Origin: Pseudomonadota bacterium
GTDB lineage: Bacteria > Pseudomonadota > Alphaproteobacteria > Caulobacterales > Caulobacteraceae
Assembly (NCBI GenBank): GCA_023451375.1
Contig: JAEXZS010000075.1
Location: 1-20,686 of the forward strand
Length of the DNA stretch: 20,686 nucleotides
Reading direction: 5' to 3'
Shown piece by piece: positions 5,287-11,409 of the stretch. Numbering within the stretch: position 1 is the first letter of the stretch; each line of letters starts with the position of its first letter. Both the position numbers and the translations under genes were made by a program. The notes below the pieces were generated by a model, which was not told where the DNA came from, did no database searches, and worked only from the letters and a program-made list of their open reading frames with translations.

Positions 5287-7170
5287 CTACTGGCAGGCCA
5301 GACATTCGTCGTAATCGGTCTTGGGCATGGAGAAGAGGTCGGGCTGGTTCGGGTCGATCTCGACCTCTGCCTTGTCTTCGGCGCCGGCGAAGGCGGCGCG
5401 CTGCACCGACTTGGAACGCAGGTAGTACAGCGACTTCACGCCGCGTTCCCAGGCGGACCAGTGCAGCATGTGCAGATCCCACTTGTTGACGTCGCCGGGA
5501 ATGAACAGGTTCAGCGACTGCGCCTGGCAGATTTCCGGCGCCCGGTCGGCGGCCAGTTCGACCACCCAGCGCTGGTCCAGTTCGAAGGCGGTCTTGAAGA
5601 TTCCCTTCTCGTCCTCGTTCAGAGCGTCGATGTGCTGGACCGAACCCTCGTGTTCAAGGATCGAGCTCCACACCGCCTCGGTGTTTATGCCCTTCTCGTC
5701 CAGCAGGCGCTCCAGATAGGGGTTCTTGACCGCGAACGAGCCCGACAGGGTCTTGTGGGTGTAGATGTTGGCCGGGATCGGCTCGATGCCGGCCGAGGCG
5801 CCGCCGCAGATGATCGAGATCGAGGCGGTCGGGGCGATGGCCAGCTTGTGGCTGAACCGCTCCATCACGCCGCGCTCCTCGGCGTCCAGGCACGGCCCCT
5901 TCTCCTCGGCGAGCAGGCGGCTGGCCTTGTCGGCCTCTCGGCGCAGGTGCTTGAACAGCCGCATGTTCCACGACTTGGCCATGGCGCTTTCGAAGGCCAC
6001 GCCCTGCGACTGCAGGAAGGAGTGGAAGCCCATCAGGCCCAGGCCGACCGAACGCTCGCGCTTGGCCGAATAGACCGCGGCGGCCATGGCGGGCGGGGCG
6101 CGGCGGATGAAGTCTTCCAGCACATTGTCCAGGAAGCGCATCAGATCCTCTACGAAGCGCGGCTCCTCGCGCCACTCCAGGAACTTCTCGGCGTTGACCG
6201 ACGACAGGCAGCAGACGGCGGTCCGGTCCACGCCCAGGTGATCGCGGCCCGTGTGCAGCATGATCTCGGCGCAGAGGTTCGACTGCTTGACCTTCAGGCC
6301 CAGGTCGCGCTGGTGCGGCGCCATCTGGCGGTTCACCGTGTCGGAGAAGATCATGTAGGGCTCGCCGGTCTGCATCCGGATGTCGAGCAGCTTGGTCCAC
6401 AGCGATCGGGCGTCGACCGTCTTCATGACCTCGCCGGTCTTGGGAGACCTCAGGTCGAAGCTGGAGCCGGCCTTCACCGCCTCCATGAACTCGTCGGTGA
6501 TGTTGACGCCGTGGTGCAGGTTCAGCGAGCGGCGGTTGAAGTCGCCGGACGGCTTGCGGATCTCCAGGAACTCCTCGATCTCCGGATGGTGGATGTCCAG
6601 ATAGACGGCGGCCGAGCCGCGTCGCAGCGAACCCTGGCTGATCGCCAGGGTCAGGGAGTCCATCACCCGGATGAACGGGATGATGCCCGAGGTCTTGCCC
6701 GCGCCCTTGACCTTCTCGCCGATCGAGCGAACCCCGCCCCAGTAGGTGCCGATGCCGCCGCCGTTCGAGGCCAGGGCCACATTCTCGTTCCAGACGCTCT
6801 GGATGCCGTCCAGGCTGTCGCCCACCGCGTTCAGGAAGCAGGAGATCGGCAGGCCGCGATCCGCGCCTCCGTTCGACAGGACGGGAGTGGCCGGCATGAA
6901 CCACAGCCGGCTCATGTAGTCGTACAGGCGCTGGGCGTGGTCGGCGTCGTCGGAAAAGGCGGTCGAGACGCGGGCGAACATGTCCTGATAGCTCTCGCCC
7001 GGAAGCAGGTAGCGGTCCTCCAGCGTCTTCTTGCCGAAGTCGGTCAGCAGGGCGTCGCGCGACCGGTCCACCTGGACCGACTTGACCACCGTCAGATGGG
7101 GCCGATCCGACGTCGGCGTCACCGCAACACCTTGGAAATCCGCCGTCTTCAATGCCTCGCCGCCAGCCAT
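5287..7170 (-). CDS. nrdA: Ribonucleoside-diphosphate reductase, alpha subunit (class I)
   Basis: This is the catalytic subunit that reduces NDPs to dNDPs, using a radical supplied by NrdB. Visible sites, numbered from the ATG at 7170 (627 aa), are the active-site Cys111 in LPISCFLN, Asn-Leu-Cys300-x-Glu302 (thiyl radical loop, SNLCAE), the partner Cys at 320/321 in CCLSSVNA, the radical-transfer Tyr582-Tyr583 (SLYYLRS) and the C-terminal redox pair CLAC (623/626). The N-terminus has no recognisable ATP-cone, and the protein is correspondingly shorter than E. coli NrdA (761 aa). AGGA lies 11 nt before 7170; an ATG at 7179 has that motif only 2 nt away, and an ATG at 7260 falls inside a predicted NrdR box. 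nrdB is not in the window. A strong terminator follows. Confidence 0.95.
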   Translation of the reverse strand: MAGGEALKTADFQGVAVTPTSDRPHLTVVKSVQVDRSRDALLTDFGKKTLEDRYLLPGESYQDMFARVSTAFSDDADHAQRLYDYMSRLWFMPATPVLSNGGADRGLPISCFLNAVGDSLDGIQSVWNENVALASNGGGIGTYWGGVRSIGEKVKGAGKTSGIIPFIRVMDSLTLAISQGSLRRGSAAVYLDIHHPEIEEFLEIRKPSGDFNRRSLNLHHGVNITDEFMEAVKAGSSFDLRSPKTGEVMKTVDARSLWTKLLDIRMQTGEPYMIFSDTVNRQMAPHQRDLGLKVKQSNLCAEIMLHTGRDHLGVDRTAVCCLSSVNAEKFLEWREEPRFVEDLMRFLDNVLEDFIRRAPPAMAAAVYSAKRERSVGLGLMGFHSFLQSQGVAFESAMAKSWNMRLFKHLRREADKASRLLAEEKGPCLDAEERGVMERFSHKLAIAPTASISIICGGASAGIEPIPANIYTHKTLSGSFAVKNPYLERLLDEKGINTEAVWSSILEHEGSVQHIDALNEDEKGIFKTAFELDQRWVVELAADRAPEICQAQSLNLFIPGDVNKWDLHMLHWSAWERGVKSLYYLRSKSVQRAAFAGAEDKAEVEIDPNQPDLFSMPKTDYDECLACQ

Positions 7171-7220
7171 GACCGTCATTGTCCTGAACAAAAATCCCAG
7201 AGATGCCGCCTGCGTCACGA

Positions 7221-7267
7221 CCACATCATCTTGTGGCCAATGAGCGTCTTGAGCCCACATATGGGGC
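7221..7267 (-). promoter_or_regulatory. Pair of NrdR-box-like operators upstream of nrdA
   Basis: Two 16-bp imperfect palindromes lie upstream of nrdA: CCACAAGATGATGTGG (7221-7236, minus strand) and GCCCCATATGTGGGCT (7252-7267, minus strand). Against the NrdR consensus acaCwAtATaTwGtgt they match at about 12 and 9-10 positions. Their centres are 31 bp apart, three helical turns, the spacing known for tandem NrdR boxes. NrdR represses ribonucleotide reductase genes when dATP is ample. Confidence 0.72.
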
Positions 7268-7284
7268 GCAGATGGCTAACGACC

Positions 7285-7301
7285 CGTCAACGGGCTTGAC
7301 G
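7285..7301. promoter_or_regulatory. Palindrome that could supply back-to-back -35 elements for nrdA and the PAP2 gene
   Basis: CGTCAA (7285-7290) and TTGACG (7296-7301) are a perfect inverted repeat around CGGGC. Each arm reads as a TTGACG -35 hexamer pointing to its own gene, leftward to nrdA and rightward to the PAP2 gene. I did not find a convincing -10 at ideal spacing on either side, so this is tentative. Confidence 0.3.
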
Positions 7302-7426
7302 ATCACTTTGTGAGCGAATCGGTCGGACAACCTTCCTACGCCTGGGGAAAACCGCCTTTTCAAGCCAGCGACGCTTTCGAGGCCGCGACATCACGAACGC
7401 GTGATCAGCCCGCCGAAGGAACGAGG

Positions 7427-8218
7427 ATGGAGCTTGACCGTTCGCAGCCCATGCCGCTCGCCTCCTCGAAGCAATTCCTCATTCGCGCCCTGAGGCTGGC
7501 CCGAGCGGAGTTCGCCGCCCTGACCGCCCTTCTGGTCGCCGCCGTCGGGGTGATGACCTTCGTCGAGGTCGCGGACGACATGACCGAGGCCGACGGACAG
7601 GCGCTGGACCACCAGATCCTGGCGATGCTGCGGCCCTACGCCGACGACCCCGGGCGCCCCTGGGGACCATGGTGGCTGAAGGAGGCGGCGGCGGACATCA
7701 CCTCGCTGGGCGGCATTTCGGTGCTGGGTCTGTTCGCCCTGATCGTCGTGCTGTTTCTGCTCAGCCAGCGGAAGTGGCTGTCCTCCCTGCTGTTGACGCT
7801 GGGCCTGGTCGGGGGCGTGCTGCTCAGCGAAGGGCTGAAGGCGGTGTTCGAGCGCGAACGCCCGCCCGCCGTCGCCCAGGCGGTGGAGACGATCAACGCC
7901 AGCTTCCCCTCCGGTCATGCGCTCCTGGCCACCGTCTTCTACCTCAGCATCGGGGTCATGCTGACGCGGGCCTTTCCGCGACGGCGGTTCAAGATCTTCG
8001 TCCTCGGCGTCGCCATCGTGCTGGCGCTGCTGGTTGGGCTGACCCGGGTCTATCTGGGGGCGCACTGGGCCAGCGACGTCTTCGCCGGCTGGGCCGTGGG
8101 CGCGGCCTGGGCCATGGCGCTGTGGCTGGTCGCCTACGCCGTCGAGCGGTTCCAGCGGATGCGCCAGGCCCCGCTGCAGGACGCGCCTTCGCCCGTCGAT
8201 CCGGCGACGCCGGTCTAG
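7427..8218 (+). CDS. PAP2-family membrane phosphatase
   Basis: This 263-residue inner-membrane protein belongs to the PAP2 superfamily, which hydrolyses lipid phosphates or pyrophosphates (phosphatidate, undecaprenyl-PP and similar). The three signature motifs are present in order: KAVFERERPP (K-x6-RP), FPSGHALL (PSGH) and TRVYLGAHWASD (R-x5-H-x3-D). About five to six hydrophobic segments surround them, and the active site is expected on the periplasmic side. I start at the ATG at 7427, which is preceded by GAAGGA and GAGG. A GTG at 7310 in the same frame would add 39 non-membrane residues and would sit next to the presumed promoter. The gene is divergent from nrdA. The specific substrate cannot be read from sequence. 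Confidence 0.9.
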   Translation: MELDRSQPMPLASSKQFLIRALRLARAEFAALTALLVAAVGVMTFVEVADDMTEADGQALDHQILAMLRPYADDPGRPWGPWWLKEAAADITSLGGISVLGLFALIVVLFLLSQRKWLSSLLLTLGLVGGVLLSEGLKAVFERERPPAVAQAVETINASFPSGHALLATVFYLSIGVMLTRAFPRRRFKIFVLGVAIVLALLVGLTRVYLGAHWASDVFAGWAVGAAWAMALWLVAYAVERFQRMRQAPLQDAPSPVDPATPV

Positions 8219-8261
8219 CGACGCTTCCCCTTGTCTTTCGTCCGGTCGCGACGTAAACGCC

Positions 8262-8400
8262 GGTCCGTCATCGGGGAGTAGCCGCCCGCGCCGATCAGCG
8301 GGACCCGCGTCAACATGCTTCCTCTCCCGGAGAGGATGGCGCGGGAACGACCCGAGCCCACGTGAGAGGGCGAGGGATCACGGCAAGACCGCTGGCATTC
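8262..8400 (+). ncRNA. yybP-ykoY manganese-sensing riboswitch (boundaries approximate)
   Basis: Conserved elements of the yybP-ykoY aptamer appear in order: CGGGGAGTAGCC (8272-8283, the invariant 5' loop), CGTCAACATGCTT (8308-8320, as in the E. coli alx leader) and GGCAAGACCGCTGGC (8382-8396, 3' side). GC-rich stems lie between them. The element sits directly upstream of a TMEM165/GDT1-family gene, a class known to be controlled by this riboswitch in response to Mn2+. The about 80 nt after it (8400-8480) would be the expression platform. Confidence 0.8.
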
Positions 8401-8480
8401 GCAGGGGACGTCCACGCGGGGCCCGGCTGCGAACGCCACAGGTCCGTCCGCCGAGGCTCCGCGCACATGGGTATCAGGCT

Positions 8481-9044
8481 TTGGAGGCCTTCCTCATATC
8501 GACCGGCCTGGTCGCTATCGCCGAGATCGGCGACAAGACCATGCTGCTGTCCATCGTCATGGCGGCGACGTGGCGGCGACCCGCGCCGATCATCCTGGGC
8601 ATACTGGCGGCGACCCTGCTCAATCACGCCTTCGCGGCGCTGGCGGGCACGGTGCTGGCCGCCTTCGTCCAGGGCGAATGGATGCGCTGGATCGTCGGTC
8701 TGGCCTTCCTGGGCTTCGCCGGCTGGGCGTTGATTCCCGATACGCTGGAGGAGCAGACGGCCGAGGTGCAGCGCGGTTTCCAGGCCATCTTCTGGACCAC
8801 CGCCTCGGCCTTCTTCGTCATTGAGATGGGCGATAAGACCCAGGTCGCCACCGCCATGCTGGCGGCGCGGTTCGAGGACCTGGCCTTGGTGGTGGCGGGC
8901 TCGACCCTGGGCATGATGCTGGTCAACGGGCCAGCCGTGCTCCTGGGCGAGACGGCGGCGAAGAAGCTGCCGCTCAGGTGGATCCGCCTGGCCGCCGCCG
9001 CCGGCTTCGCCGCCACCGGCCTGTGGATCCTGCTGACGCGGTAA
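8481..9044 (+). CDS. TMEM165/GDT1-family (UPF0016) cation transporter, probable Mn2+ exporter
   Basis: This 187-residue membrane protein is an internal duplication of three-helix units. Each unit starts with the family signature E-x-G-D-K-T: AEIGDKTMLL near residue 15 and IEMGDKTQVA near residue 114. These acidic residues line the cation path. Bacterial members such as MneA of Vibrio cholerae export manganese; others handle Ca2+ or H+. The upstream yybP-ykoY riboswitch strongly favours Mn2+ export here, with translation or transcription switched on when Mn2+ is high. I chose the TTG at 8481, because the next in-frame ATG falls after the first signature motif. The ribosome-binding site is weak, as can happen behind a riboswitch. 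The stop is 3 bp from the convergent GST gene. Confidence 0.9.
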   Translation: MEAFLISTGLVAIAEIGDKTMLLSIVMAATWRRPAPIILGILAATLLNHAFAALAGTVLAAFVQGEWMRWIVGLAFLGFAGWALIPDTLEEQTAEVQRGFQAIFWTTASAFFVIEMGDKTQVATAMLAARFEDLALVVAGSTLGMMLVNGPAVLLGETAAKKLPLRWIRLAAAAGFAATGLWILLTR

Positions 9045-9047
9045 TCC

Positions 9048-9698
9048 TCAGCCCTCCCAGCCGTCCTCGAACGGGAAACGCCGGTTCCAGAACGCTCGCA
9101 GCTCAGGCAGGGCGTCCACGCGGCGGACGACCTCGCCCATCCGCGGCGCCTCGGCGTAGAAGCGGCGCCGCTGCGGCGTCCATCGGCTGGCGGTCGCCAC
9201 ATACAGGTCCAGCACGGTCAGCTGTTCGCCCAGCAAGAAGCGTCCGGGCTCGATCTGCCGCTCCATCATGCGCCAGCATTCGGCGATCCGCTCGGCGGTG
9301 CGCTCCAGGATGCGCGCCTGGTCGTAGGCGTCGTCGCCCGCCAGGCGGGAGGGCTCGTCCCGCACCCAGTACATCGAATAGATCGACGCCGGCAGGAACG
9401 CCATCCAGCGCAGGAACTGGCCGCGTCTCGGATCGTCCACGGCCGGCGCCAGATCGGCGTCCGGATGACGGTCGGCCAGCCAGATCAGGATGGCGGCGCT
9501 CTCGGTCATCACCTCGCCTTCGGGCGTGACCAGGACCGGCAGCTGGCGCATCGGATTGACCGGGGCGACCTTGTCGCGCTGTTCGTCGCCCTCCCAGGTC
9601 GGCGCCTCGACGACCTCGAACGGCAGGCCCAGCAGGGTCAGCGTGGCCTCCACCGGCATGGAACCCGATCCCGACGCGCCATAGACGGTGTAGCTCAT
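9048..9698 (-). CDS. Glutathione S-transferase family protein
   Basis: This 216-residue cytosolic protein has a thioredoxin-fold N-terminal domain: strand 1 followed by SGSGSMPVE (a Ser at the usual catalytic position), QLPVLVTPEGEVMTESAAIL with the cis-Pro and the Glu-Ser pair that holds the glutathione gamma-glutamate, then an all-helical domain with LLGEQLTVLDLYVA, the conserved N-capping/hydrophobic-staple region. These enzymes conjugate glutathione to electrophiles or act as thiol peroxidases or isomerases; the substrate is unknown. GAGGA precedes the ATG at 9698. The gene starts 12 bp after the metallophosphoesterase stop, so it is probably the last gene of that operon. Confidence 0.9.
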   Translation of the reverse strand: MSYTVYGASGSGSMPVEATLTLLGLPFEVVEAPTWEGDEQRDKVAPVNPMRQLPVLVTPEGEVMTESAAILIWLADRHPDADLAPAVDDPRRGQFLRWMAFLPASIYSMYWVRDEPSRLAGDDAYDQARILERTAERIAECWRMMERQIEPGRFLLGEQLTVLDLYVATASRWTPQRRRFYAEAPRMGEVVRRVDALPELRAFWNRRFPFEDGWEG

Positions 9699-9710
9699 AA
9701 CGTCCTCGGC

Positions 9711-10487
9711 TCAGACCTCGAACACCCGGTAGGGCGTGTCGCCCAACGTCCGGAGCACCGGCAGGGCGACGTTATAGACCGGAACGCCCTTGTTGGTCCG
9801 CCCTTCCGGCGCGCCCCGATGGGCGTGACCGTGCACCACCAGCGAGACGTTGTCATAGCGGTCGATCGTCTCGCCCAGCCGCGACGAGCCGAGGAAGGCG
9901 TGGATTTCCGGCGGCTCGCCCATCACCGTGTCGACCACCGGCGAATAGTGCAGCAGGACGACCGAGCGCTCGGTGCGCAGCATGCGGATGGAGTTCTCGA
10001 TCAGATTGGCGTCCTCGACCGCCTCCTGCACGAAGCGCTTGATCGAGGCCTCTCCGAACGAGCTGAGCATGTAGCGGCCGAAGCCGCCGACGAACCCCTT
10101 GCCGCCGGCGAAACCGACTCCGTCGATCTCGTAGGCCTGGCCGTCCAGCATCTTCACGCCGGCGTCGCACAGCATCCTGGTGACATGGTCGGGCTGGCCG
10201 CATTCATGCTCGTGATTGCCCAGCACGCCGACCATCGGGATTCTGCACAGCTTGAGGTCCTCCAGCAGTCGGTCCACCTCGCCGGTCTTGCCGTAGTTGG
10301 TCAGGTCGCCGCACAGACACAGGACATCGGCGTCGTCGGACACCCGCTCGAACAGTTCCCGATGCGCCCGCTCGGTGTTCTCGCCCACGTGCAGGTCGCC
10401 GACGGCCGCGACGCGCATGCGCCTGGCGGGACCCGGCTCCAGCCCCGGCTGCGGCGTCTGCGGATCGATGTGCGGCGCGTCGGCCAT
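9711..10487 (-). CDS. Calcineurin-like metallophosphoesterase
   Basis: This 258-residue protein has all the metal-site motifs of the superfamily: VGDLHVG (Asp31, His33), CGDLTNYG (Asp61), GNHEHE (Asn91, His92), LLHYSP and VHGHAH. It should be a two-metal phosphoesterase or phosphatase acting on a small nucleotide, nucleic acid or phosphoprotein; the substrate cannot be inferred. There is no signal peptide, so it is cytosolic. The first 23 residues are Pro-rich and probably disordered. A strong AAGGAG lies before the ATG at 10487, 17 bp after the nucleotidyltransferase stop, so the two are likely co-transcribed. Confidence 0.92.
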   Translation of the reverse strand: MADAPHIDPQTPQPGLEPGPARRMRVAAVGDLHVGENTERAHRELFERVSDDADVLCLCGDLTNYGKTGEVDRLLEDLKLCRIPMVGVLGNHEHECGQPDHVTRMLCDAGVKMLDGQAYEIDGVGFAGGKGFVGGFGRYMLSSFGEASIKRFVQEAVEDANLIENSIRMLRTERSVVLLHYSPVVDTVMGEPPEIHAFLGSSRLGETIDRYDNVSLVVHGHAHRGAPEGRTNKGVPVYNVALPVLRTLGDTPYRVFEV

Positions 10488-10504
10488 GGTCGCTCCTTTT
10501 TCGA

Positions 10505-11293
10505 TCAGTGGCCCAGATTGACCGGGTCATGACGTTCCTCCAGCCCCTTGCCGACCACGTCGCCGAAGCCCCATTCGGCGACGTCGGCGACATAGTCGCG
10601 CGGGCTGAAAAGCCGCCCCCGGCAGACCTTAACCCGGGGCGCCGGCAGATCGATCTGCGCCTTCATCCGCTCGACCAGCTCCTCCATCAGCCAGCGAGGC
10701 ACGCGGCCGCGCTCGGTCGGATAGGCGAAGCGGAAGTTGAGCAGGTGCGAGGCCAGCACCTCCCAGTACAGGTCCATCTGGTCCAGCAGGCTCTTCCAGT
10801 CGATGGAGTCCGACTGCTTCAGGATGACGTGGTTCACGTCGGCGCCGTCGTAGCGATAGCGGTCCTGGATGAAGACCTTGGACAGGATCAGCGCCGTCGG
10901 CGGGGTGATCTTCACCTCGTGCCCGTAGACGCTGATCACATCCCCGCCGAACCAGCTGTCCGTTACGGCGATAGTGCCGTTCGACATGGCGAAGATGACG
11001 TCGAAGAAGTGCTTCTCGTCCTTCCAGACCTTGGCGATCCAGCGCTCGTCCTCCACGTCGGTGCGGTATCCGCGCGCCTGGAAGAAGGCCAGGATGCGGG
11101 GGTAGTCGCCAGGCTTGCAGAAGACGTCCAGATCCTTGGTTGGACGGCGGATGCCCGTATAGGCCGTCACGGCATAGGTGCCGGACAGCAGGAACGGAAT
11201 GCCCGACTCCTTCAATAGGCGCAGGCTCTCCTCGTAGAAGGCCAGCGCCTCGGGCGGCGGTTCGAAGGTCGGTTCGACGATGACGTCTGACAT
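10505..11293 (-). CDS. Nucleotidyltransferase-fold protein
   Basis: This 262-residue protein has the polymerase-beta-like nucleotidyltransferase core. FLLSGTYAVTAYTGIRRPTKDLDVF (broken: SGTYAV at 37-42, TKDLDV at 52-57) gives the helix-turn and the Asp54-x-Asp56 pair, and HFFDVIF gives a third Asp98. Such proteins transfer NMP to small molecules, tRNA or proteins; some are antitoxins or AbiEii-like toxins, but the C-terminal half here (150-262) is not one I recognise. I start at the ATG at 11293, preceded by GGGAGG. An in-frame ATG at 11470 would add 59 unconserved-looking residues and overlap the divergent kinase gene. It is first in an operon with the metallophosphoesterase and GST genes. 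Confidence 0.8.
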   Translation of the reverse strand: MSDVIVEPTFEPPPEALAFYEESLRLLKESGIPFLLSGTYAVTAYTGIRRPTKDLDVFCKPGDYPRILAFFQARGYRTDVEDERWIAKVWKDEKHFFDVIFAMSNGTIAVTDSWFGGDVISVYGHEVKITPPTALILSKVFIQDRYRYDGADVNHVILKQSDSIDWKSLLDQMDLYWEVLASHLLNFRFAYPTERGRVPRWLMEELVERMKAQIDLPAPRVKVCRGRLFSPRDYVADVAEWGFGDVVGKGLEERHDPVNLGH

Positions 11294-11409
11294 GGCGGCC
11301 GCCCCTCCCAGAGGCAGGGCACAAGAACGGCGGCGCTGCTGTGACGGTTCCGTAGTTTCACCTAGGCCGCGGAACACTCTTCTTAAGCATTCCCGGTCAT
11401 CCTGTCGGA

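Noticed and set aside
5239..7299. A 686-codon rightward open frame across nrdA
   Set aside because: It is the complement of nrdA. The leftward frame has every RNR catalytic residue, NrdR sites and a terminator, and the rightward translation is low-complexity.
11371..11396. GGAAC followed about 18 nt later by CGGT upstream of the hybrid kinase, considered as an EcfG-type stress promoter
   Set aside because: The -10 should be CGTT at 16-17 nt spacing. Both sequence and spacing deviate, so chance is the better explanation.
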